From positions 1 to 64,000 of the forward strand of contig NZ_CP034841.1 in assembly GCF_004216495.1 (NCBI RefSeq): a stretch of DNA of 64,000 nucleotides, in the 5' to 3' direction. Below, in pieces: positions 20,885 to 31,045 of this stretch. The position numbers were made by a program, and so were the translations under genes. This stretch comes from Mycoplasmopsis phocirhinis (GTDB lineage Bacteria > Bacillota_I > Bacilli_A > Mycoplasmatales > Metamycoplasmataceae). The notes beneath the pieces were generated by a model. That model saw only the letters and a list, made by a program, of their open reading frames with translations. It was not told the origin of the DNA and did not search any database. The stretch's first letter is position 1. Every line of letters begins with the position of its first letter.

Positions 20885-20910
20885 AAAACAGGAAATTTTC
20901 CTGTTTTTTT
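20885..20910 (+). terminator. terminator of pdhAB
   Basis: Hairpin AAAACAGGAAA / TTTTCCTGTTTT followed by T residues. Confidence 0.85.
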
Positions 20911-20927
20911 GATAATTTTTTAAGAAA

Positions 20928-20949
20928 AAGCAACATTTAAATGTTGCTT
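20928..20949 (-). terminator. terminator of rpsT
   Basis: Perfect palindrome AAGCAACATTT / AAATGTTGCTT; on the minus strand it is followed by TTTCTT. Confidence 0.8.
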
Positions 20950-20966
20950 AAATACATTACAAAGGC

Positions 20967-21245
20967 TTATTGTGTTTGAACAACAGCATTTTGAGTGTTA
21001 ACAAATTTATCTAAACGTGAAGATTTTCTAGCACCTTTATTAGGGTGAAAAACACCTTTTTGTACAGCAGTAGCAATAATTGAATGTGCTTTTTGTACTA
21101 ATTCAGTTGCTTTTTCATCTTTAGATAAAACAGCTTCCCTTGCTGCTCTAATTGCTTTACGCACTCTTGTTTTCATTGCGTTGTTTCTTAATCTGTTTTG
21201 TTCAGATTTAGCAATGTGTTTAATTTTTGATTTAATATTTGCCAT
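20967..21245 (-). CDS. rpsT: 30S ribosomal protein S20
   Basis: 92-residue basic helical protein that binds 16S rRNA early in assembly. Typical start MANIKSKIKHIAKSEQNRLRN and the later FHPNKGARKSSRL motif. Strong Shine-Dalgarno AGGAGGCTTAT before the ATG. Monocistronic, with its own terminator, and divergent from the rimP operon. Confidence 0.97.
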   Translation of the reverse strand: MANIKSKIKHIAKSEQNRLRNNAMKTRVRKAIRAAREAVLSKDEKATELVQKAHSIIATAVQKGVFHPNKGARKSSRLDKFVNTQNAVVQTQ

Positions 21246-21399
21246 ATAAGCCTCCTCTTTTTTCGTTTGTATTTAAATATGAAAAAATCATTAACATTAT
21301 AACAAATAGAAATAATTTTAAAAAAAGTATTTTGTTTAATTGTTAAGAATTGATAAATTTCAAAACGAGAAAAAATTTTGATTTATTTTAGCATTTATG

Positions 21400-21405
21400 T
21401 ATAAT
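21400..21405 (+). promoter_or_regulatory. -10 box of the rimP-nusA operon
   Basis: TATAAT, with a weak -35 TTGATT about 16 bases upstream (21378-21383). Predicted transcription start near 21412. Confidence 0.6.
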
Positions 21406-21430
21406 AATATTACAAGTCAAATATTAATTG

Positions 21431-21451
21431 AGTTGCTAAAGCAACTTTTTA
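21431..21451 (+). promoter_or_regulatory. terminator-like hairpin in the rimP leader
   Basis: AGTTGC-TAAA-GCAACT followed directly by TTTTTATTATTTTT. It lies between the operon's -10 box and its first gene. The upstream gene (rpsT) runs the other way, so there is nothing for it to terminate except the operon's own leader. An attenuator is the simplest reading. Confidence 0.6.
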
Positions 21452-21467
21452 TTATTTTTAAGGAGAA

Positions 21468-21899
21468 ATGTTGAATTGAAAACTTAGACTACAAGAACAA
21501 TTTGGTGATACTATAATAGATGCGAAAGAAACAACTATAGATTCATTGTTTGTGTTAGATATAACAGTAAAACATACTGATTTAAGTAAAGTTAATGCGG
21601 TTTCTAGTTTTATAAACGATTGATTAAATACACAAAATATTGAACGCTTCGATTCTATTTGTGTTCATTCCCCCGGAATAAGTTTAGATTATTCGCTTAC
21701 TGAATTGCATAATCATGTCGGTGAGGAAATTTTGATTAAACTACATAAAAATGAAAATAAAGTGAATGAATATAAAGCAACTTTATTAGAAGTTTTTGAA
21801 GATGCGATTTTATTAAGATGAAACCAAAAAGGTAATATAAGAAAAATTAAACTTGCAAAATCGAACATTGCTTCGGTTCAAAAATACGTTAAATTTTAA
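21468..21899 (+). CDS. rimP: ribosome maturation factor RimP
   Basis: 143-residue protein starting MLNWKLRLQEQFGDTI once TGA is Trp. RimP helps 30S assembly around S12. Similarity is modest: an N-terminal alpha/beta part, CVHSPGISLDYSLTE in place of the usual EVSSPGLDRPL, and a C-terminal Sm-like strand region (NEYKATLLEVFEDAILLRW then IRKIKLAKSNIASVQ). The position before nusA confirms it. The start ATG follows AAGGAGAA, with the stop nine bases before nusA. Confidence 0.83.
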
Positions 21900-21907
21900 G
21901 GAGAAAA

Positions 21908-23524
21908 ATGTCAAAAACTATTAAAAATTCAAACATAGCTAAAGATTTTTACGAAATTGTTAAATCATTTGAGTTTAAACAAAGATTAAATTTGAACGAC
22001 ATCATCAATGTTTTCAGTGCCGAAACCACTAAAATACTTTCAAAAATTGATGAAGATATTCAAGTTGAATATATATTGAATGAAGATGATAAAACTCTTA
22101 CACCTTTAGTTACAACTTTGTCTGTTATTTCGGATGAAGAAGCATTGGAACTAACAAACAACATAGACCATGATGCACGTTTATTAATGTTCACAACTCA
22201 TATTTCTTTATCAGATGCTCGTTTAATACAAAGTGATTGTCAAGTAGATGATGTTGTAGCAAAAGAGCTGAATTTAGAAGAGTTTTCAAAAGTGTTGAAA
22301 AACACTAAATTTCCTAATTTATTAAGGACAATTCACTCATCAATTCAACAAGGAATGTCTGTTTTAAGAAAACAGAGAGTATATGAAATTTTTAAAAACC
22401 GAATAGGAGAAAGAGTACGCATTCAATATAATGCGAAAAACTCAGATGGTTCTTGAAATGTTCAAATTACGGAAGAAGACGCAATGTCAACACCAGCGTA
22501 TTTACCTTCAAATCTTGTTAGTTCAAAAGCAAACATAAAAGTTGGTCAATATGGACACGCAACTATTATTAATGTTGAAGAAGAAGCGAGATTAAGCCAA
22601 GTCCAAGTTTCAGTGGATTCTAAAGAAAATGTTGAACAAGCTTTAAGAGTTAGTATTCCCGAACTTAATGAAGGTTTGATTGATATCGTTAATGCTGTAA
22701 GACAACCAGGAGAAAGAACTAAAGTTGCGTTTAAAGCAGGGGCAAATGCACCAACAGATTTTGATGTTTTTGGGGCAATTATAGGTCCAAATGGTCAAAG
22801 AATAACTGGTGTTAATGAAGTTATAGGCGAAAAAATTGATGTTATTTTATATGATGATAATCTTAGAAAATATATTGCAAACGCAATGTCGCCGGCAAGA
22901 GTTATTGACGTTGTTGAAAAAACAAATAACGAACAAAATGCTGTTAAAAACTCATTTTGAGTTATTGTTGCCAAAGAATCGCTTACACCAGCAATTGGGC
23001 GTAGAGGAGTCAATGTATCTTTAGCTTCTAGTTTAACCAATTGTAATTTAGATATTATTAGTGATGTGGAAGCAAGTGCTCAAGGCATTATTTTCAATAA
23101 TATTAAATCAAATGATGTAAAAACATTTGTAAGACGAAACACCAGAGCAACAAGACGTCCAAATGCTTTTGATGTGTCAAAAATCAATATCACAGCCGAC
23201 TCATTTGACGATGATGTTATGAGTTTTACTGAACAAGAATTTAAGGATATTGATACATCAGATTTTGGTTTAGAATTTGAGGAATTATTTAAACAACATC
23301 AACAAAATAATGAGCAAATTGTTGAAGATAAATTTACTTTAGATGATGCTATAAATAGTTTTGCTGCCGAAAATGACAAAGTAAATCAAATTAAAGATGA
23401 CTTTGAAGATTATAAAAGAGTTAAAGAAGTTATGGAAAACTTTAAAACTGACGAAGATTTATCAAAATACGGGCTTGATGATTTTGATTTAAGTGAATTT
23501 GATGACGAAGATTGAGAGGAGTAG
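21908..23524 (+). CDS. nusA: transcription termination/antitermination factor NusA
   Basis: 538-residue RNA polymerase-associated factor controlling pausing and termination. Domains in order: N-terminal RNAP-binding domain (about 1-140), S1 domain (about 155-225), KH1 with FDVFGAIIGPNGQRI (about 270-345), and KH2 with SLTPAIGRRGVNVSLAS (about 350-400). An acidic tail of roughly 150 residues ends in DEDWEE. Two TGA codons break an ordinary-code reading. RimP upstream and RnpM-IF2 downstream complete the conserved operon. Confidence 0.96.
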
Positions 23525-23525
23525 T

Positions 23526-23801
23526 TTGGTTAAACGTAAATGTATTATTACTAATCAAATTTTGGAAATTAGTAATTTGATAAGATTTGACTACGATAAA
23601 AAAAATAATCAAATTTGTTTGGATTTAGATAAAAAACTCAAGGGACGCGGTGCTTATCTTTTATTAAATGAACAAACCTGACAACAAGTTTTAAAAACAA
23701 AAGCACTAAATCGTACTTTTAGAACAAATGTTAATCGTGAAACTTACATTAATATACAACATCAATTAGAGGAGGCGAAATGTCTAAAAAAAATAGAATA
23801 A
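23526..23801 (+). CDS. rnpM: YlxR family RNA-binding protein (RNase P modulator RnpM)
   Basis: 91 residues. Begins at TTG 23526, four bases after GAGGAG, which itself overlaps the end of nusA. Seen: KRKCIITNQI (canonical RKCIVTGE), LIRFDYDKKNNQICLDLDKK, GRGAYLLL. Family members bind RNase P RNA in Bacillus and lie between nusA and infB, as here. One TGA is Trp. The 3' end overlaps the infB start by 22 bases. Confidence 0.88.
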
Positions 23802-25585
23802 CAAATCAACACGATGTTCAATCGCAATTAAATAGTATTAAAACAGAAGTAAAGGATGGTGTTTTTATTTTTACTGGCTCAATGCCTTTAGGTGAATTTG
23901 CCAATAAAGTGAAATTAAATCCCAACGATTTAATTAAAAAATTTATGATGAAAGGCAAACTTTACCAAATAAATCATATTTTAGAAGAAGAAGAAATTGC
24001 TGAATTATGCCTTGAATTAAATCTTGATTTTAAAAAAGAACAAAGCGTTGATGCTTCAAATTTTTTAAACACAGTTGAATTAATTGATGATGAAAAATCT
24101 CTTAGTAAACGTCCACCGGTCATTACGATTATGGGTCATGTTGACCACGGTAAAACATCTTTATTAGATTTTATTCGTAAATCAAAAGTTGTTGAAAGTG
24201 AAACTAGCGGTATTACCCAGCACGTGGGTGCATATCAATTCATCAACGAAAAAGGAACTATTACTTTTATTGACACACCTGGACATGAAGTTTTTACTAA
24301 AATGCGTTCAAGAGGTGCGCAAGTAACTGACATAGTTATTTTGGTAGTGGCTGCTGATGATGGGGTTATGCCGCAAACAAAAGAAGCGATCCAACATACT
24401 AAAGCAGCAAATGCACCTATGATTGTTTTTGTTAATAAAATGGATAAAAGTACTAAAGATATAGAAAAAGTTAAACGCGAACTAGCCGAAAATGATGTTA
24501 TTATTGAAGAATATGGCGGAGAAACACCTATTGTTTATGGTTCTGCAAAAACTGGCCAAGGTGTTGATGAATTATTAGATAATATTATTGCTTTTTCGGA
24601 TTTAATGAATTTAAAAGCCAATAAAAATCGTTATCCATCGGGTTTTGTTTTAGAATCTAAAGCTGATAAAGGTGTTGGTGTTGTAGCAACATTGATAATT
24701 GATAATGGTACCTTATATAAAGGTGATTATATGGTGGCTGGTTCAACTTATGGTCGTATAAAATCTTTAAAAAACACTAACGGTAAAACCATTGAATTTG
24801 CTACTCCAGGGATGCCCGTGGTTGTATCAGGTTTGAATACTTCTCCACAAGCAGGCGAAAGATTTATTTCTTTTGAAGACGAAAAATTTGCTAAAAAAAT
24901 AGCGATTGAAAAACAACAAATGGATAAAAGAACCCATTTATTTAATCGCACTCAAACAACTTCGGATGAAGACGGCAAAAAAATTCTTAATGTTATTATT
25001 CGCTCAGATGTACAAGGTACTTCGGAGGCACTTAAATCTAAATTAGACGGAATGAATAATAACGAAGCAATAATTAAAGTTATAGGAGCTCAAACCGGTG
25101 AGGTTTCAAATTCAGATTTATTATTAGCCCAGGCCTCAAATGCTTTAATTATTACTTTTAGAATTAAGGCTAGTTCAAACATTAAACAAAGCGCTAAACA
25201 AGCAGGTGTAAAAATTGCTCATTACGACGTGGTGTTTAAAGTTATTGAAGATATGCAAGCTTGATTAGATGGTGAAAAAGCTGTTGTTTATGAAGAGAAA
25301 AAAATTGGTTCAGGACATATTATTAAGACATTTTTCTATTCAAAAGTTGGAACGATTGGTGGTGTATTACTTGATGAGGGAGTTGTAAAAGCACACTCTA
25401 AAGTAAAAGTATTTCGGAATAAAAAATTGATTCATGAAGGTATAATTGACACTCTACGTCGCGATATTAATGATGTTAAAGAAGTGGAAAAAGGTAAAGA
25501 TTTTGGAATGAAAATTCATAAATTTAATGATCTTAAAGAAGACGACATTGTTGAATTTTTTGAAGATGTTCCAGTAACTATTTAA
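23780..25585 (+). CDS. infB: translation initiation factor IF-2
   Basis: 601-residue GTPase that places initiator tRNA on the 30S and promotes subunit joining. G motifs: GHVDHGKT (near residue 119), the switch [19 protein letters not shown], and SAKTGQG. Domains II-IV follow. The N-terminal region is short, about 110 residues, as in reduced genomes. A TGA at 25262 is read as Trp within the C-terminal domain. ATG follows GAGGAGGCGAA inside rnpM, so translation is probably coupled. Confidence 0.97.
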
Positions 25586-25610
25586 ATTTTGATAATAATT
25601 TGGAGATTTA

Positions 25611-26126
25611 ATGGAACTAGAAAAATACATTAGAGATATTTGAAATTTTCCTAAACAAGGAATTTTATTTAAAGACATTAGCCCATTATTAGCTAATGGT
25701 GATGCTTTAAATTACACAATCGTTCAAATGGCTAATCTTGCAAAGGATTGTGATATTATTGTTGGTCCAGATGCTAGAGGTTTTTTATTTGGCACCCCAA
25801 CTGCTGCAATGTTAAAAAAACCATTCATTATGGTAAGAAAACCAGGCAAATTACCTGGAGAAGTTATTAGTAAAAATTACGATTTAGAATATGGTAATAA
25901 CGTTTTACAAATTCAAAAAGGTTTTGTGAAGCCTGGCCAAAGTGTAGCGATAATAGATGATGTTTTAGCAACCGGAGGGACTACAAAAGCAATTGTTACA
26001 TTGTTGGAGGAACAAGGGGCTGTAGTAAAGCGAATAATTTTATTATTAGAATTAGAATCGCTTAAAGGCAGAGACAAATTTAAAGATAAAAAAATTGAAG
26101 TAAGTTCATTAATTAAAATTAAATAA
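25611..26126 (+). CDS. apt: adenine phosphoribosyltransferase
   Basis: 171-residue salvage enzyme making AMP from adenine and PRPP. Seen: WNFPKQGILFKDISPLL, VGPDARGFLFG, RKPGKLPGEV and the PRPP loop VAIIDDVLATGGTTKA. It follows infB by 25 bases with a TTTGGAGATTTA site. It fits a cell that scavenges purines, together with the surface nuclease encoded next door on the other strand. Confidence 0.95.
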
Positions 26127-26131
26127 TAGAC

Positions 26132-26157
26132 AAAAATTGACTGGCAAGTCAATTTTT
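26132..26157. terminator. bidirectional terminator apt / nuclease gene
   Basis: AAAAATTGACT-GGCA-AGTCAATTTTT between the two convergent genes. Confidence 0.85.
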
Positions 26158-27707
26158 TAATACACATCGTTAGCGTCTAAAATTAAGTCATAACTGATTG
26201 GTGAGTGATCTGAAACCCCATAATAAATATACCCGGTTTCATTTGCGTATTTTTTATTAGAATGGTGGTTGCAATATTCAATTCATTGTTCTAAAGATGA
26301 AATATTAGCAAACTGAAACACAGTTGGGTCATTAACAAAATCGTATAAATGATAAATTTTTTCGTTTGTATATTGTAGATTTGAACTATGAATTATTTTG
26401 TCATATGGCTGACTATATTGGGCGTATGATTTTTTTAATGAGGTTGCAAAATGTTCGCTATCACTAAAAACAAGTTTTGCGTCATAATTATTAACCCACT
26501 CAAATGCTTTATTTTGATTTGATAATTCAATATTTGTATCACCTTGGAAAATTAAATCATCATCACCGTTATTTATAGTTTTAGCTCATTCAAAAACATT
26601 TTTTATGTTTCAAGCTTCATTGAATTCGCCTGAACCGTTTTTACCTTTAACTTTTATTTCGCCGTTTTGAACTCCTGGGCCATCAAAATGAGAAAGCAGA
26701 TAAGTAAAATTATTATTTTTATAATCTAATAAATTAACTTGAAATTTAACACTAAACGGTGGTCTAGAATAACCCAATAAACTGCCACCAAACTTTGGTT
26801 CAAAATTAGAGTTATCATATAAAGCATAATATTGATTATTTTGTAATAAAACTGGGGAAACTATTGAATTTTTGTAAATAAATGCAGCATATTTATCTGC
26901 TTGAGATTTATGTCCTTTTGCAATTGGATATTCATCAGAAATAATATATTTTCAATCATTATTGGCTGAGTGTTTGGTATCTATTTGTTTTAAGAGCTCA
27001 ACTACTTTTTGAATTGCTAATTCACTATCTAATTCCGTTATGCCTATAACATCATAACCTTGTGTATAGATTATTGAAGATATAGCTTCTGCTTTAGGTT
27101 TAAAATTTTGAACTGTACTTTGTCCAAAATTTAAAACATTTCACGAAGCTAATCTTAAAAAGTTTCTTGAATCAATTTGTCTTTGCTGACTAGCACTTTT
27201 GTTTTGGTTTGCAACTTCATTTTCGTTTGAATTGATTATATTTGTGTTATTGGCAGAATTTTTGGTATTTGTTCGCTCATCATCAATTGTTTGAATTTTG
27301 TCAGATTCTTGAGTATTGATAGCAATATTTTCAATATCTTTTTGTTGAATAACACTATCGTTATCCATTTGGTTTTGGGTTGAGTTATTGTTTATGATTT
27401 TATTACTAGCAACAATATATTCTTTAATGCTTGAAGTAAAATTTGCATTTTTTAATTGATAAAGAATTTCAATTTCACCGTTTGCTTTTAACTCTTTATT
27501 TAATATTATGATTTTAGTATTTTTTAAATTGTTTTGTTTTAATTCAAAAGAATATGAACTTAATTCATCAAGAGTTATTTGGTTTATATTTGATTTTAAT
27601 TGAATTGAAACTTGGTTTAAATTTTGATTATTATTACATGCTAAAACACTAATTGGGGTCAATAAAATCGGAACAGACAAAATTAATTTTAATTTATTTT
27701 TGTTCAT
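26157..27707 (-). CDS. surface nuclease lipoprotein, MnuA-like
   Basis: 516-residue lipoprotein with lipobox ISVLAC (Cys about 24). A polar linker of about 150 residues is followed by an endonuclease/exonuclease/phosphatase domain: WNVLNFG, the metal-binding Glu in GITELDSE, a YLLSHFDGPG segment, FQGDTNIE and the C-terminal SDHSPI. This resembles the membrane nuclease MnuA that mycoplasmas use to degrade host DNA for nucleotides. ATG at 27707 is chosen because TATAAT lies six bases upstream and no ribosome binding site exists. Confidence 0.83.
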
Positions 27708-27713
27708 AAAATT

Positions 27714-27719
27714 ATTATA
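27714..27719 (-). promoter_or_regulatory. -10 box, leaderless nuclease gene
   Basis: TATAAT on the minus strand, with six bases to the ATG at 27707. Confidence 0.7.
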
Positions 27720-27757
27720 CATTTTTGTTGATTAAGTTTCATTTTAATTTTAAAACA

Positions 27758-27787
27758 AAAATAGCAAAACTATAGTCTTGCTATTTT
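27758..27787 (-). terminator. terminator of surface lipoprotein gene
   Basis: AAAATAGCAA / TTGCTATTTT with a 10-base loop; the minus strand continues with T residues. Confidence 0.75.
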
Positions 27788-27793
27788 GAAATA

Positions 27794-30043
27794 TTAATTT
27801 TGGGTATTTGAGGTACTTTCATTAAATAATTCTAGTTTAAATACTTCAGTGTCATCTTCGCCATTTTCTAAAACTAAAACATATTCTAAATAATATTTAG
27901 TTCCGTCTTTAACAATTGCTATACCTTTGTTTGAACCTTTTTTGGCTGGCCATGAGACATTGTGGTTATTACCGTGGGTTAATACCTTAACATTATCTGG
28001 TGTAGAAAGAGCTGATGAGAAGTTGATTTTTTTACTTGTAATTGTAGTACCTTTATTATCTAAACGAATAAATGCTACTTTTCTATCGTTTGCATCTTTT
28101 GTTTTGCTTTGATTATAAGCAGTTTTTATTTTTTCGTTATTATCTTGGTTTGCTACATAGGTGAATAATGTACCATTTGATGCTAAAGGATATAATTCAG
28201 CAACCCGATATGTTTTATTTTCAACAGCTTTAAAACCACTAAAATCATAAGTTTTTAGCACAGGTTGTGAATTTTCAACAAGTAAATTTGTTCAATTTAC
28301 ACTAACTTTGGCAACAGTGTTATTGTCTTGATCAACACTAACTCCCGATATTTCAGCATATACTGCTTGAGTATCATATTGTGGAAGAGTGAAATTTGAA
28401 GCTAGCAATGTAGCTGCGTTAGTTTGGGTTTTATCAATGTTCGAATTTAATGATGGTTTATACATTTCGTTGTTAATATATTGTTCAAAATTAAATTCTT
28501 TTTGTTTGAAACCACTCAAACTATATTCTTTGTTAAATGAATTATTATCCTTAGTTACGTTTAAAACTAAAGTCAAATTTCCTTTATAATCATTAACTGA
28601 ATCTTGTTTAATAGTTAAAGTTTTTGTAACATCATTGGCAAATGTATATGTTTGATCACCATTTTTAAACACGAATGATTCAGTTTGTGCAGCTGATGGT
28701 AATGTTTGTGTCATCGAAGGATATTCAACAGTTAAATTAGCAAATTGAGCATCAAAACTATCGACCTTAAAGCCTGTTAATTCTTGAGTTTTAACCTCGG
28801 TTTCAAGAATTTCTTCGCCCACAGAACTACCGATAGTGTATGTTACAACTACTTTGCCTTCACCAGGTTTTGGTGTAAATGATTTAACTAAAATCATTAA
28901 TTCTTGATCATCCAAATTATGGGTTAAAACTTCTTGGTTTGCATCAATTTCTTTACGACGACCAGCGTCCGGATAAATCAAAGTTACGTTGGCTGTTTTT
29001 TCATTTAATTGTTCTTGTGTCAAAAAGTTAAATTCTTGATTTTGTGAAATTACTACGTCTTCATAAAATTCGCTTGGTGTTTTTTTATTTTTGTATTGCG
29101 AAAGTCTAAATTTTAGTGCATAACCATTATTTGTTTTTACTAAAATTGCACTATTATTTAATTCACTATCTTGCATACCTTCTTGTTTTGGTGAAGCGGT
29201 ATTAACACCAAATCCTAATCTAAAATCAGGATTAATTTCAAATAATTTTATTCTTGAATTATTATCGCTATTTTTGTTGTAAGGTTTATCATAAAAAGCG
29301 TTTTGACGAAAATCTCAATAAATTTTAGTGCCGTCTTGAGCGGTAGCAAAAAAGTTTGAGCTGGCAATATTTTTTACTATATTGATGTTTTTAGGTAAAT
29401 TTTCGTATGCGTCCTGAATTTGTTGTGGATATTCAGGTTTAAAACCTTCAATTTGTTTAACAATTGATAAAGTTTTGCCGTTTTTTTCGGTTATTGTAAT
29501 TGTAACATCCAAAATTGTTTTATTGTTTTGGTTAGTTGCTACATTACTAACAACAACATTTGCGTCTGAATTAGTTAATTTCACACTTACATCGTGAACA
29601 GTCATATTTTTAGCGTAATGTTTTTTCGCTTCATCGTTTACACTTAAAACTAATAATTCTGAATAATTTACACTTGGTGCATCTGTATTTACATTTGCTG
29701 TTGCTTGATTAGGTTGAGAAAACCCGGTTATAGTTTTGATTACTTTTTGAATTTTTCCGGTTTTATCATCACGAACATCTAAAGTAACTAATAAAGTTGT
29801 ATCTGATTCGCTTGAAACCTTTACTTCTTTTACTGTAACAGTAATTTTATCTTCGGTTGTTACAAGTGCATTTATATCACTGATATTAATTGAAGAAGCC
29901 GGTTTTGACATTAAACCGCTTTTTACTCCCACAGTTATTTTGTCAGAATAATCTGTTTGTTTTGCACATGATGCAGCAATTGCTGGGAATGCCGCCAATG
30001 AAGTTGTAGCTAATGTTATAAAGCTAAGTTTTTTCTTGTTCAT
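27794..30043 (-). CDS. surface lipoprotein with repeated lipoprotein-associated domains
   Basis: 749-residue lipoprotein: lipobox PAIAASC (Cys 26), then a chain of similar immunoglobulin-sized modules of about 75-110 residues. Each module ends in a (I/L)xGF(K/S) motif: KTITGF, KQIEGFKP, QELTGFK, YSLSGFKQ and YDFSGFK. These resemble the 'lipoprotein associated' domain of the Lipoprotein 17-related variable surface proteins. A different stretch near residues 240-290 separates modules. It has a Shine-Dalgarno site (AGGAGGAAA) and its own terminator. Likely an exposed adhesin or decoy; function unknown. Three TGA codons encode Trp. Confidence 0.8.
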
Positions 30044-30152
30044 TTTCCTCCTATGTTTTACATTCTTTTATTTTATATTAAATTATCATTTTGAAGCGAG
30101 ATACGCTGTATAAGTATTAAATTTATGGAATTTTGTGAAAAAGATTGCTAAA

Positions 30153-30174
30153 AATAGCGTTTAGAAGCGCTATT
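30153..30174 (-). terminator. terminator after exonuclease gene
   Basis: AATAGCG / CGCTATT hairpin; on the minus strand followed by TTTT. It overlaps the stop codon of the exonuclease gene. Confidence 0.65.
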
Positions 30175-31045
30175 GTTTAAATTCATTTCATTTTTGGATT
30201 ACCGAATTCAAGTTAAAGTTTTGTAATTCTTTTATTCCGTTTTCGATATTTACATTAGCTACTGAATAAAATGCGATATCTAAATTCATTTCTACATTTT
30301 TGTTTAAAATGGTTAAAGATTTTGCGAATTTAGCATCTTCATAACCTAATTCAAGTTTAGTTTTAGTGGCTCCTTTGATATTGTTAATATTTTGGTAAAT
30401 ATTTTCAAGTGAGCCATATTGTTGTATAAGTTTAATCGCTCCGATTTTTCCTATACCATTAACACCTTTAATGTTATCTGAATTATCTCCTGCTAATCCC
30501 TTTAAATCAGGTATTTGGTGTGGTTTAATTTTATGAAAGTATTCAAAATTTGACATTGTGTATAGATCAAATTCATTGACATTGTTTTTATAAATAACAC
30601 TAGTGTCTTTGTCAACCAGTTGTAACAAATCTTGATCTTTAGAAAAAATATATTTTTCAACATCATCAATTTGAGCCAAAGTGGCAATTAAATCATCAGC
30701 TTCATCACCAATTTGTTCAAATCATTTAATGTTAAAAGCAGTTAAAATTTGTTTTACATAACTAAATTGTTCGTGAATTATTTCTGGTGCTTTTGTTCGG
30801 CCAGCTTTATAATCTTTATATAAAAGATGTCTTTTGGTTTTGCCGTGTGCGTCAAAGGCTATAAACAAATATTGTGGTTGAATGTAATTTAGAATTTTAT
30901 GCAAAGTTAAAAAAAAGACATGTACACCATTTGTGCTACGTCCTTGATTGTCTTGCATTGAAGCACCATATTTTGCATATGAGGCATAAAAAGATTGAAA
31001 TAGTAAAAAATTACCATCAATAAGTAAAAATTTTGGTTTAATCAT
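30170..31045 (-). CDS. 5'-3' exonuclease (PolI-type, standalone)
   Basis: 291-residue FLAP-type nuclease corresponding to the N-terminal domain of DNA polymerase I: LLIDGNFLLFQSFYA, FIAFDAHGKTKRH, GDEADDLIATLA, FSKDQDLLQLV, then the helix-hairpin-helix LAGDNSDNIKGVNGIGKIGA. All metal-binding Asp clusters appear intact. No polymerase domain is attached. It would remove RNA primers from Okazaki fragments. Its ATG directly follows the TAA of dnaE, so dnaE and this gene form a replication-repair operon. Confidence 0.92.
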
